Shown here: positions 6,052 through 14,511 of the stretch, one piece after another
Position numbering within the stretch: the stretch's first letter is position 1
How the letters are laid out: the number at the start of each line of letters is the position of its first letter
Virus record (IMG/VR): IMGVR_UViG_3300042520_000127
Span: 1-39,873 of that record
DNA length: 39,873 nucleotides
Origin: a virus
Direction: 5' to 3' (one strand)
Program-made: the position numbers and the translations under genes
The notes under the pieces: model-generated
The model's database searches: none
What the model was told of the DNA's origin: nothing
Seen by the model: only the letters and a program-made list of their open reading frames with translations

Positions 6052-6530
6052 GAAAGACACCTAAGCCAGAGCAGATAGACAAAGAGATCAAGGTGCTTGA
6101 ACTGAAGCGTTCAGGGGCTACTTGGGACGCTATTGCTGAGGTGGTTGGATACGCAAACGGTTCAGGCGCGTTTAAGGCTTACCAAAGGGCAATGGTGCGC
6201 ACACAACAGCAACCCGCTGATGAACTGCGCAACATGGAGATTGATCGCCTAGACCGATTGCAGAGGGCGCATTGGTTTGACGCGATTGGGACGAAAGACG
6301 TATTACCCAACATCAAGGCAGGCGAGTTTGTATTGAAGTGCATTCAAGAGCGTAGCAAGTTGTTAGGACTTTACGCACCAACAAAGATCCAAGCAGAGGT
6401 GGTCACGTATGACGCAAGTGGAATTGAAGCCGACATTGAGCGAATTGCCCTTAACCTCAGAGGAATGGATCAGGGCGTCACGCTGGCGCTGGAAGCAGGA
6501 ACAGGCGAGACAGGAACAACTACCGCCTGA
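6048..6530 (+). CDS. terS: terminase small subunit
   Basis: This 160-residue protein has an N-terminal helix-turn-helix (KRSGATWDAIAEVVGYANGS) and a helical middle part (MEIDRLDRLQRAHW, then AGEFVLKCIQERSKLLGL) typical of small terminases, which recognise the packaging start on phage DNA and recruit the large subunit. It directly precedes terL and overlaps it by 122 bases in a different frame, so its C-terminal 40 residues are constrained by the start of terL. The identification rests on domain pattern and position. Confidence 0.8.
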   Translation: MRKTPKPEQIDKEIKVLELKRSGATWDAIAEVVGYANGSGAFKAYQRAMVRTQQQPADELRNMEIDRLDRLQRAHWFDAIGTKDVLPNIKAGEFVLKCIQERSKLLGLYAPTKIQAEVVTYDASGIEADIERIALNLRGMDQGVTLALEAGTGETGTTTA

Positions 6531-7779
6531 GGGTGATTGGGCTATTTGGTTGTACATGGCTGGGCGCGGTGCAGGTAAAACACGCACTGCTGCTGAGTGG
6601 CTTGCTTGGGAAGCAATCAGCCAACCCAACACGCGCTGGGCGATAGTTGGACCAACCTACGGTGACGCCAGAGATACCTGCGCTGAGGGCGAGTCAGGCG
6701 TACTCAATGTTCTGAGACGTTACAAGGCGTTGAAGGATTGGAACAGATCTCTTGGTGAGATCCTTTTGCACAACGGATCGCAGATAAAACTATTTTCAGC
6801 AGACAAGCCTGATCGGTTCCGTGGACCACAGCATCACGGCGCGTGGTGTGATGAGTTAGCAGCGTATAGGTACAGTGACGCGTGGGATCAGTTGCAGTTT
6901 GGTATGCGCTTGGGAGATAAACCGCGCATTGTTGTCACCACAACACCTAGACCAACAGCGCTCATCAGAGCATTGGCAGGGCGCAATGACGGATCTGTGG
7001 CTATCACTCGCGGATCTACTTTTGACAACGCCAAAAACCTTGCACCTTCAGCGCTGCTTGAACTTGAAGCCAGATACGCAGGCACCAGATTAGGGCGTCA
7101 GGAACTGTTTGGCGAGATTTTGGACGACGTTGAGGGCGCATTGTGGACTAGGGGACTTATTGAGCGCAATAGGCTCCAGAAGGCTCCAGCGCTGGCAAGA
7201 ATAGTTGTGTCTATCGATCCCGCAGTCACTAATACAAAAGATAGTGATGAGACGGGAATTGTTGTGTTGGGATCTGACGCGCAAGGACACGGATACGTGT
7301 TGGGTGATTATTCTTTCAAGGGATCTCCACTTGATTGGGCAAGCAAAGCGGTTTCAGTTTTTGACGAGTGGAAAGCAGACTCAATCCTGGTTGAAGTCAA
7401 TCAGGGCGGTGACATGGTGAGTGCGGTGTTGAAGCAAATCCGATTAGGGCTACCAATCCGAGAAGTGCGAGCGCACGTGGGTAAGAGATTACGCGCTGAG
7501 CCAGTTGCAGCAATGTATGAGCAGGGACGTATCCACCACATTGGAGAGTTCGCCAAATTAGAGGATCAGATGACCGTGTGGACACCTGACGACCCAGACT
7601 CACCAGATCGCATTGACGCAATGGTGCAGGGGTTTGCCGATCTTTTGGGCACGCAAAACGTAATGAATTACTTTAACGCCATTGCTAACTTTTGCCCTAA
7701 CTGCAATTTGCCTAACCCAAAATCTTCAGCCATGTGCTTGAAGTGTGGAAGCGCTATTATTACGCCAGCAGTCGGATAG
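6409..7779 (+). CDS. terL: terminase large subunit
   Basis: This 456-residue packaging motor has Walker A AGRGAGKTRT (51-60), Walker B ending in CDEL (Asp148, Glu149) and coupling motif TTTP (177-180). The C-terminal nuclease begins at VVSIDP with metal-binding Asp270, and RIDAMVQGFADLL holds a late acidic residue. It cuts concatemeric DNA and pumps it into proheads. The last 30 residues carry an unusual zinc ribbon (CPNC then CLKC). The ATG at 6409 lies inside terS, and the residues before Walker A look like normal TerL N-terminal sequence, so the long overlap seems real. Confidence 0.95.
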   Translation: MTQVELKPTLSELPLTSEEWIRASRWRWKQEQARQEQLPPEGDWAIWLYMAGRGAGKTRTAAEWLAWEAISQPNTRWAIVGPTYGDARDTCAEGESGVLNVLRRYKALKDWNRSLGEILLHNGSQIKLFSADKPDRFRGPQHHGAWCDELAAYRYSDAWDQLQFGMRLGDKPRIVVTTTPRPTALIRALAGRNDGSVAITRGSTFDNAKNLAPSALLELEARYAGTRLGRQELFGEILDDVEGALWTRGLIERNRLQKAPALARIVVSIDPAVTNTKDSDETGIVVLGSDAQGHGYVLGDYSFKGSPLDWASKAVSVFDEWKADSILVEVNQGGDMVSAVLKQIRLGLPIREVRAHVGKRLRAEPVAAMYEQGRIHHIGEFAKLEDQMTVWTPDDPDSPDRIDAMVQGFADLLGTQNVMNYFNAIANFCPNCNLPNPKSSAMCLKCGSAIITPAVG

Positions 7780-7788
7780 GGGACTTTC

Positions 7789-8136
7789 ATGGCATCGGTT
7801 TACAACGCAACTATTGATCAAGGCGCAGATTGGTTTGTTAATTTCACTTATCAAGACAGCAACGGCACACCTATCAACCTCACTGGTTATACCGCTGCAA
7901 TGCAGTTACGCGCGCCTACCGATAGCCTCATTGCTTCATTATCTTTAAGCAGCCCAAGCAACGGCATAACAATCACCGCTGCAACAGGTTTGGTTGCTGT
8001 TCACGCTACTGCTGCTCAAACAGGGGCGTTGATTGACGGTATCTACGAATACGATCTTGAATTGACCTCAGGTTCAGGTGTTGTCACGCGCCTAGTTCAA
8101 GGGCAACTCACTCTTTCACCGCAGGTAACACGATGA
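7789..8136 (+). CDS. putative structural protein (115 aa)
   Basis: This 115-residue beta-rich protein (IDQGADWFVNFTYQDSNGTP, then LTGYTAAMQLR) belongs to a type commonly found beside collagen-like fibre genes in phages, with some likeness to baseplate/BppU N-terminal domains. No catalytic motif is seen. An ATGA overlap with the collagen-like gene suggests the two act together, perhaps as adaptor and fibre. The role is inferred from context. Confidence 0.6.
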   Translation: MASVYNATIDQGADWFVNFTYQDSNGTPINLTGYTAAMQLRAPTDSLIASLSLSSPSNGITITAATGLVAVHATAAQTGALIDGIYEYDLELTSGSGVVTRLVQGQLTLSPQVTR

Positions 8137-8963
8137 GCGACAATGTCGTAATCGTTCAACCAAACACTTCAAACATTGTTGTCACTGAGACGACAAACAA
8201 CATTGAAGTCACTTCACCTGGTCCACAAGGCGCACAAGGCGCACAAGGGGCACAAGGGGCTACTGGCGCTACTGGCGCTACTGGTCCAAAAGGCGATACA
8301 GGTAATACGGGCGCAACAGGGGCAGGCGTACCAGTAGGCGGTGCTGCTGGACAAGTATTAGCAAAGATTGACGCAACAGATTACAACACTCAATGGGTTG
8401 CACAAAGCGGTGGCGGTAGTGCTTTAAACTTTCTTTTGCCTGTGTCTGGCAGAGATTACCCAGCATTAGGAAACTTAGGTTCTGAAACTGGCAATGGAAT
8501 AATAACTGGCAATGTAACTTATTACAATGCATTTTTTGTGCCACAAACCACGACATACACAAGAATTTCAATCCGTTCTGGCACTGGATTTGCTGGTTCA
8601 GGAATTGTAAGACTAGGTATTTATCAAGACACACAAGGACAACCAAGTACGCTTATTTTAGATGCGGGTACCGTTTCAGTAACAGTAGCAAGCACCGTCT
8701 ACTCGGTTACAATTAACCAAGTGCTAACTCCAGGAATTTATTGGTTGGCTGCAAACTCGCAAACTATTGGCTCACCAAACACATACTTTTCAACAAGCGG
8801 TACAGGCGGTGTTTCACCTCTTATGGGGTTTGGTTATCCAGTTGCATTGAACACAACAATAAGCGCTGGCTACCAACAATCGGGCGTAACTGGCGCATTT
8901 GCCAACGCAGTTTCACTAACTCTTGCTAACCCAGTATTTAGAATGACAATGAGGACTGCATAA
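8133..8963 (+). CDS. collagen-like fibre protein
   Basis: This 276-residue protein has an N-terminal beta segment, then about twelve Gly-X-Y triplets (GPQGAQGAQGAQGATGATG, then GPKGDTGNTGATG), then a beta-rich C-terminal domain. Collagen-like repeats form trimeric shafts in phage fibres and C-terminal domains bind surfaces. Its site between terL and the portal gene is unusual for a tail fibre, so it may decorate the head or neck. The repeat DNA is itself a short tandem repeat (GGCGCAACAAGG-like units), which may allow length changes. Confidence 0.75.
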   Translation: MSDNVVIVQPNTSNIVVTETTNNIEVTSPGPQGAQGAQGAQGATGATGATGPKGDTGNTGATGAGVPVGGAAGQVLAKIDATDYNTQWVAQSGGGSALNFLLPVSGRDYPALGNLGSETGNGIITGNVTYYNAFFVPQTTTYTRISIRSGTGFAGSGIVRLGIYQDTQGQPSTLILDAGTVSVTVASTVYSVTINQVLTPGIYWLAANSQTIGSPNTYFSTSGTGGVSPLMGFGYPVALNTTISAGYQQSGVTGAFANAVSLTLANPVFRMTMRTA

Positions 8964-9070
8964 TGAAATCAATTACATACGGGCTAGGCGGTTATGACCC
9001 TTCCAAGCCAAACAACAACATAATTGAGGTTACAGACACCCCTGAGCCTGATACGATTACCGAAGCCTGA
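8963..9070 (+). CDS. short conserved-type phage protein (35 aa)
   Basis: This 35-residue ORF has its ATG overlapping the stop of the fibre gene (TAATG). It begins MKSITYGLGGYDPSKPNNNI and ends in an acidic EPDTITEA tail. Short proteins with the GLGGYDPSKPNNN pattern are, as I recall, found beside phage structural genes. The function is unknown. Confidence 0.5.
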   Translation: MKSITYGLGGYDPSKPNNNIIEVTDTPEPDTITEA

Positions 9071-9101
9071 TTTACAAGGGGCGCAAACAAGGGGGATACA
9101 C

Positions 9102-10925
9102 GTGGGTCGCATAACAGACCGTATCGCAGAGCAGATTGCAGCAGCAATTGAAAAGCGCGCACTGCCAGCAGGTGCAGTAACTATGACCGAACAAGACATG
9201 CGCAATGGATCTATTGGGCAGTCATACGGCAACAACGTACCGCTGGGGCGTGAACAGTTTAAGCCTGTTGCGTTTGGTCCAGGTGTACCGATTACTCCAG
9301 GCGCGATCAACCCATTGCGCGATGACGGGCGACCAGATCCGCGACGCTACGAATACCAAGTAGCACAAAACATCAACATCACTGAAACAAAACTTATCCC
9401 GTTCAAGACATTGCGCTCAGCAGCAGATCAGATCGACATTTTGCGACGTTGCGTTGAAGTCAGCAAAAACAAACTTGTTGGATTGGAATGGGACATTGTC
9501 CTTGGTTCAGACGCGTCTGAAAAGATTGCAGCAGAGTCAGGTGGAGATCATATTCACGCAATGGCTAAGGCGCGCGCAGAGTTCACTGAGGACATTGACC
9601 GATTAAAAACATTTTGGGAAAACCCAGACCGCAGCAACGGTTTGACCTTTTCAGATTGGCTGATGATTGCGGCTGAAGAGATCCTTGTTATTGACGCGTT
9701 AGCAGTATGGCCACAGATGAGCGTGGGTGGAGATCTTTACGGGTTTCAGATCCTAGACGGCTCAACTATCAAGCCAATGTTGGACGACAGAGGTATGCGA
9801 CCACAAGCACCTGACGTTGCTTACCAACAGATCCTTTACGGTTTCCCGCGCGCTGAGTTTACTGCAAACGACGATGACCCAAATGCTGACGGTGAGTTCA
9901 CTGCTGACGATTTGGCGTACATGGTTCGCAACCGTCGCACAACAAGTATTTACGGCTACTCACCAGTTGAGCGCGCACTACCTTTGGCTGACATTTATCT
10001 ACGTCGTCAGCAATGGATCCGCGCTGAATACACTGACGGCGTAATTCCAGATCTAATGTTTACCACGACAGCAGACTGGGGCAATAACCCTGACTTGCTA
10101 CGTGCTTACGAGAACATTCTCAATGATGACCTTGCGGGACAGACAGAGCAACGCAAGCGCGCACGACTATTGCCAACAGGCTTAGTGCCAGTGACCAATG
10201 ACGGCTATGGCGAGAAGTTTAAAGACACGCTTGACGATTACCTTGTGAACTCAATCTGTGGACACTTTGGAGTTCAGCCAAGTGAAATCGGATTTGCGCC
10301 AAAGGGCGGTTTGGGCGGTGCAGGTTTCTCAGAGGGACAAGCAGCAAACGCAGAAGCGCTTGGTATTCAGCCACTAGCAAACTGGATTAGCAAAATGCTG
10401 ACCAACCTTTCATACACCTACTTGGGTATGCCACGTGAACTTGAATTCAAACTCATGACAAGCAAGCGCATGGACGATGAAGCCAATGCCCGTAAAAACC
10501 AGATTGAGATTACCTCAGGCGGTAAGACAATCAATGAGCGTAGATCTGAAATGGGATTGCCTTTACTAGACACTCCACAAGCGGACATGCCTATTTTGGT
10601 TAGCGGTGCAGGTATGTTCTTGTTCAGCCCTGACGGATTGATCAATGCTGCTCAACTCACAACAGCCCCAGCGCTGGAAGGTGCTGAAGCAACAGCAATT
10701 CAAGAGCCAGTTGCAGTTGAAGAGCCTGAAGTTGAAGAGACACCAGTGACGGTTGAGACTGTCAAAGAGGTTCAAGCATTTATGAAGTGGGCTAAGAAAG
10801 GCGACAGGGGACGTGATTTTGAGTTCAAGACAATTGACCCGATAGTTGCTGAAGCGCTCAACCAGTGCGTGTTTGACGGGGACTTAGATACAGCCAAAGC
10901 ATTGGCAAAGGCGTATTTAGCATGA
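9102..10925 (+). CDS. portal protein
   Basis: This protein of about 607 residues has features of phage portals: NITETKLIPFKTLRSAADQ, RRCVEVSKNKLVGLEWDI, a central RNRRTTSIYGYSPVERAL, then EFKLMTSKRMDDEANA and GGKTINERRSEMGLPLLD. It forms the dodecameric ring at the head vertex through which DNA passes. GTG at 9102 is chosen as the start because AGGGGG lies six bases before it; an upstream TTG at 9024 would overlap the previous small gene. The acidic Glu/Pro-rich C-terminus (EPEVEETPVTVET) is typical. It overlaps the MuF gene by four bases. Confidence 0.88.
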   Translation: MGRITDRIAEQIAAAIEKRALPAGAVTMTEQDMRNGSIGQSYGNNVPLGREQFKPVAFGPGVPITPGAINPLRDDGRPDPRRYEYQVAQNINITETKLIPFKTLRSAADQIDILRRCVEVSKNKLVGLEWDIVLGSDASEKIAAESGGDHIHAMAKARAEFTEDIDRLKTFWENPDRSNGLTFSDWLMIAAEEILVIDALAVWPQMSVGGDLYGFQILDGSTIKPMLDDRGMRPQAPDVAYQQILYGFPRAEFTANDDDPNADGEFTADDLAYMVRNRRTTSIYGYSPVERALPLADIYLRRQQWIRAEYTDGVIPDLMFTTTADWGNNPDLLRAYENILNDDLAGQTEQRKRARLLPTGLVPVTNDGYGEKFKDTLDDYLVNSICGHFGVQPSEIGFAPKGGLGGAGFSEGQAANAEALGIQPLANWISKMLTNLSYTYLGMPRELEFKLMTSKRMDDEANARKNQIEITSGGKTINERRSEMGLPLLDTPQADMPILVSGAGMFLFSPDGLINAAQLTTAPALEGAEATAIQEPVAVEEPEVEETPVTVETVKEVQAFMKWAKKGDRGRDFEFKTIDPIVAEALNQCVFDGDLDTAKALAKAYLA

Positions 10926-12481
10926 ACCAAGGCGCACACAACGCAGATGTGCGCATAGCGACAACCAACGCACGTAAGATCCAAGCAGCATTGCGGCAGG
11001 GGATTGACGCTAAGCGGGTGCTTGCTGCATACCGTCTCACTAATCCCGCAGTGTCCAAAAACCCTGTGCAAGATCGCGCCAGAGCCAGAGCATGGGCAAT
11101 GCTCAACATGCGGATCAACAATGAACCGTTGCTTGAAGTGCTGCAAAAGACTTGGGCAGACGGGTTTGTGCTGGGTGAAGCGTTTGGCGACGATCAAATT
11201 GCCAGAGCGCGTGAGGCTAAGAAAGCAGGCTCACCTGATTACGTGGATTGGGACAACTGGAGACCAGGTGACGCAGCAACGGCGACACTATTGCGACCAC
11301 CCAAAGCATTTCAAGAGTTATTAGGCAGAGCAAGAGTCACAATCAAGGATCTTGACCAGACTGGGTACGACAGAGTGGGCACAGCGCTGGCTGACAGCAT
11401 TGCTCAGGGACTATCTGACACGCGCTCAGCCAAACTTATCAATGACGCAATTGGCAACCCTGCGCGAGCGCTATCTATTGCTATCACCGAGACTAACCGC
11501 GCAATGAGTTATGGCGCAATCACTCGCTACCAAGCAGCAAAACTGGAGCAAATGGAGTGGGCAACCTCAGATCCTTGCGACATTTGCAAGAAAAACAATG
11601 GACAAGTCATTGACATAGGCGGCACGTTCAGATCAAACCACACTCAACCGCCTGCTCACCCGCATTGTCGTTGCGTGTTGTTACCTGTCATTCCTGAGTT
11701 TGAGCCAAACGCAAATGGCGTTGTGGACATTGCACCTGCAACGGGTGATTCAATGCCTTACACGCTCAAACCAACCAAAATGGCAAACACTTTTGATGAC
11801 AGGTTTGGCGTGTTGCCAGAGGATCAAAGATTACTGGCTGAGGACATTTTGAACAGATCCTTTGTTGAAATAGCGGAACAACCAGTGCGAATTAACATCA
11901 GTTCAGAGTCGTTGGAAGGCGTTGTCAAGGACGGGCGTTTCAAATCAGCGTTTGAAAAACCAACTTATTCAGAGTACATGGAGCGCAGACTCATGGTGGA
12001 GTCTGAAGCAATGGGTATTCCAAGAGCAGTTTCAAATGCCGAGCGTCCAATTTACGGCAGTGTTTTTGGCGATGCTGACGCTTACGGAAAAATACAAGTT
12101 CAACTCAAAGATAGCGTCAAGGGACGCACAACGATGACCTTAGGCGACTCATTTATTGAACAAAACCCAGTATCCATTTCAGATGTGCTTTCAGGTAACG
12201 TCACGCGCAATGATTTGGCGCAAGCCTCAGCAAATATCAGCACAAACGGGGTAATCGGTAGTAATCGGGGAATGTTTGGTGATTTAAAAAACGGCGTTGA
12301 GCCAAATGTTGTTTTTGAAAGGTTTAAAAACTCTCAGTCATACTGGGAAGTGCAGATACACGGCGGTGTCTCCATTGACGACATTCAAAGTGTAACTTTC
12401 TCGTCTGCGCCTAAGTTTTATGAGGAAGATTTGATAAACCAACTCAAAGCAAAGGGGATACAAATTGTCATCAAAGAATAA
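10922..12481 (+). CDS. MuF-like head morphogenesis protein with toxin-like C-terminal domain
   Basis: The N-terminal 260 residues match phage Mu F/SPP1 gp7 proteins: RALSIAITETNRAMSYGAITRY, then SDPCDICKKNNGQVI and PPAHPHCRCVLLPV with Cys/His metal ligands. They assist head assembly and enter the capsid with DNA. The C-terminal 200 residues are separate. They include RPIYGSVFGDADAYGKIQVQ, GRTTMTLGDSF and SYWEVQIHGGVSIDDIQSV, a pattern like DUF3626/ADP-ribosyltransferase-like toxin domains. MuF proteins with polymorphic toxin C-termini are known in phages. The toxin reading is inference and needs structural comparison. Confidence 0.8.
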   Translation: MNQGAHNADVRIATTNARKIQAALRQGIDAKRVLAAYRLTNPAVSKNPVQDRARARAWAMLNMRINNEPLLEVLQKTWADGFVLGEAFGDDQIARAREAKKAGSPDYVDWDNWRPGDAATATLLRPPKAFQELLGRARVTIKDLDQTGYDRVGTALADSIAQGLSDTRSAKLINDAIGNPARALSIAITETNRAMSYGAITRYQAAKLEQMEWATSDPCDICKKNNGQVIDIGGTFRSNHTQPPAHPHCRCVLLPVIPEFEPNANGVVDIAPATGDSMPYTLKPTKMANTFDDRFGVLPEDQRLLAEDILNRSFVEIAEQPVRINISSESLEGVVKDGRFKSAFEKPTYSEYMERRLMVESEAMGIPRAVSNAERPIYGSVFGDADAYGKIQVQLKDSVKGRTTMTLGDSFIEQNPVSISDVLSGNVTRNDLAQASANISTNGVIGSNRGMFGDLKNGVEPNVVFERFKNSQSYWEVQIHGGVSIDDIQSVTFSSAPKFYEEDLINQLKAKGIQIVIKE

Positions 12482-12713
12482 AACAACAGTAGGCACGCCA
12501 TGGGGCGAGATCTCGTACTCAGGCAAACTTGACGAAAACACTGAGTTGACCATGCCCAACGGTAAGCAGATCCCGTTTTACTCTTTGATTTCGCACACTC
12601 AGGGGGACTGTTTGCCCTACTTTGCCGAACCCAAAGCCGCAGAACCTGCTAAAGTTACGAAGAGCCTTGAAGAAGCCTTGGCTGAGGTTAAATTAGAGTG
12701 GATTGAGGAATAA
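12465..12713 (+). CDS. hypothetical protein (82 aa)
   Basis: This 82-residue protein starts at TTG 12465, supported by AAAGGGG about seven bases upstream, and overlaps the MuF gene by 17 bases. It has TPWGEISYSGKLDENTELT and a charged, helical C-terminus (SLEEALAEVKLEWIEE). The family is not recognised. If the MuF C-terminus is a toxin, this overlapping small acidic protein is a possible immunity partner. That is speculation from position only. Confidence 0.6.
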   Translation: MSSKNKTTVGTPWGEISYSGKLDENTELTMPNGKQIPFYSLISHTQGDCLPYFAEPKAAEPAKVTKSLEEALAEVKLEWIEE

Positions 12714-12714
12714 C

Positions 12715-12996
12715 ATGGCATTTAAGCACATCAACGCAAGCACACTTACAACAGCGTCAATTCTGCACCAAGTAGATAGCAACGCGCGACCAAACACCCC
12801 AATTAACATTCACAACGGGCATAGCGCAGCAATCTTTATTGGCGACGAAACTATTGCTACGTCAGGCGCAACCGTTGGTCGCACACTTGCCGCTAACGCC
12901 AATCAGGTGTTTTACGTAAGCGCTAACGACATTATTTACGGTATCTCAGCAGCAGCCTCAGCAACAGGCGCAATTGTTCTAACTTACTCAGCGTAA
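12715..12996 (+). CDS. small beta-rich structural protein (93 aa)
   Basis: This 93-residue protein with alternating polar and hydrophobic strands (INIHNGHSAAIFIGDET, ending ASATGAIVLTYSA) looks like a small head decoration or fibre-related phage protein. The ATG at 12715 follows a GAGG site and is preferred to an upstream GTG at 12703. It lies between the MuF and protease genes. Confidence 0.6.
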   Translation: MAFKHINASTLTTASILHQVDSNARPNTPINIHNGHSAAIFIGDETIATSGATVGRTLAANANQVFYVSANDIIYGISAAASATGAIVLTYSA

Positions 12997-13007
12997 TAGG
13001 GAGAAAC

Positions 13008-14483
13008 ATGTCTAACTTAACTACCGCGTTTTTTGGTATTGAAAAGGCTGACAAGCACGCTGACGGCACACTGACCGTTTACGGCAAAGCAACCGACGAC
13101 AGCATTGACATTGACCAACAGATCTGTGACGGTGATTGGTTAGACCGCGCAATGCCTCACTGGTTCAAATCAGGTGGCAACATCAGAGAACAACACAGCA
13201 ACATTGCAGCAGGCGTGGCAACAGACTACGAAGCCAAGGCTGACGGTCATTACATTTCTGCACTTGTGGTAGATCCAGTTTCAGTTAAGAAGGTTGAAGC
13301 AGGCGTACTTAAAGGGTTCAGCATTGGAATTAAAAACCCACGTGTCACACGCGATAAGTCAGCAATGAACGGGCGTATTGTGGACGGACAAATTGTTGAG
13401 GTTAGCCTTGTTGATCGTCCAGCCAACCCTAACTGCCAGTTGGTATTGGCTAAGTCAGCCTCAGGCGATGACACAGTGGTTCAAGTTGAGGACTTAATTG
13501 AGTCAGAAGTATTACAATCTGAGGACACATTAGCGAAAGAGGGAAGCCCAGTGGCAACAGAAACTATTTCAGTACCTAAGTCCATTGTGGGCGACATTTT
13601 GAAGTTTGACAAAGTTCAGTTTGAAGCAGCACGCGACGCACTGGCAAACCTTGTTTCAGTTGAAGCAGAAGCAATGAAAGAGGGTCACAACGAGATCCAG
13701 TCAATTGCGCACCTGCTTGAAGCGATCAGTCACCTACACGCCTGGTATGAGGGCGAAGAAGCAGAAGGGGAAGTAATGGAAGAGAGTATTGAATTGGCTG
13801 TAAAGCCTGAAGAAGAAAAATCACATCACAAGGGGGACATGAAACCTGATGCTGACGAGTCAAAAACAGATTTTATGAAGCGTTGCAAAGAAGCAGGTAT
13901 GGACGATGACGCAGCAGATAAATGCTGGAGTAAATATATGTCTGCCGAAAAGTCAGCAACAATGGATAAGTGCTTGGAGTGCGGTTGCCACCGTCCAGAG
14001 GAAACTCACGGACAGTCAGACGTCACAACAGCCGACATGGTTGCACCAAGTGAAACACCTAAGTCTGCTGAAACAGATGAGGTAGTTGCTGAAGAAGCAA
14101 CTGAAGAAGTGACTGAAGAAGTCACACCAGATAATTCCACTGAAGATAATTCAGCGGATCTTAATGCCATAGTAGAGCAAGTGGTAGAAAGCGCAACAAA
14201 AGCACTCAAATCAGAGATTGCTTCGCTAGTTGCTGCAAAAGAGGCAGCACAGGAGAAAGCAATAGGTTTGGAGACTGAGTTAGCACAAGCCAAATCTCTC
14301 GCAGTGGCGGGTGGACCAAAGCGAACAGCACGACCATTAGGGGGAACCTCAAATGATCTCGTGCTCAAAGCAGCCACCTACAAAGCGAAAGCAAATGCAG
14401 CAACAGACCCAGATCTTGCTAAGGGATACAAGGCGCTTGCGGATAAGTTTTACGCAGAAGCAACTGAAACCCTGAACAAGTAA
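13008..14483 (+). CDS. prohead protease-scaffold fusion
   Basis: The N-terminal 150 residues look like a phage prohead serine protease: GNIREQHS with likely catalytic His, LKGFSIGIK with likely nucleophile Ser, and VEVSLVDRPANPNC. The remaining 340 residues are acidic and Ala/Glu-rich with coiled-coil stretches (VEQVVESATKALKSEIASL), as expected of scaffold. A knuckle-like CLECGCHRPEETH lies near residue 326. Protease and scaffold are often fused; the protease matures the capsid and removes the scaffold. The gene sits directly before the capsid gene, as usual. Confidence 0.82.
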   Translation: MSNLTTAFFGIEKADKHADGTLTVYGKATDDSIDIDQQICDGDWLDRAMPHWFKSGGNIREQHSNIAAGVATDYEAKADGHYISALVVDPVSVKKVEAGVLKGFSIGIKNPRVTRDKSAMNGRIVDGQIVEVSLVDRPANPNCQLVLAKSASGDDTVVQVEDLIESEVLQSEDTLAKEGSPVATETISVPKSIVGDILKFDKVQFEAARDALANLVSVEAEAMKEGHNEIQSIAHLLEAISHLHAWYEGEEAEGEVMEESIELAVKPEEEKSHHKGDMKPDADESKTDFMKRCKEAGMDDDAADKCWSKYMSAEKSATMDKCLECGCHRPEETHGQSDVTTADMVAPSETPKSAETDEVVAEEATEEVTEEVTPDNSTEDNSADLNAIVEQVVESATKALKSEIASLVAAKEAAQEKAIGLETELAQAKSLAVAGGPKRTARPLGGTSNDLVLKAATYKAKANAATDPDLAKGYKALADKFYAEATETLNK

Positions 14484-14511
14484 CCAAACCCAACCGAAAG
14501 GAACCACAACT

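Noticed and set aside
9024-9101. longer portal protein starting at TTG 9024
   Set aside because: The extra 26 residues overlap the 35-aa gene and read as basic/Pro-rich noise, while GTG 9102 has a strong AGGGGG site.
10772-11197. 141-residue minus-strand ORF
   Set aside because: It is antisense to the end of the portal and start of the MuF gene, is rich in Cys and His from reversed codons, and has no recognisable domain.
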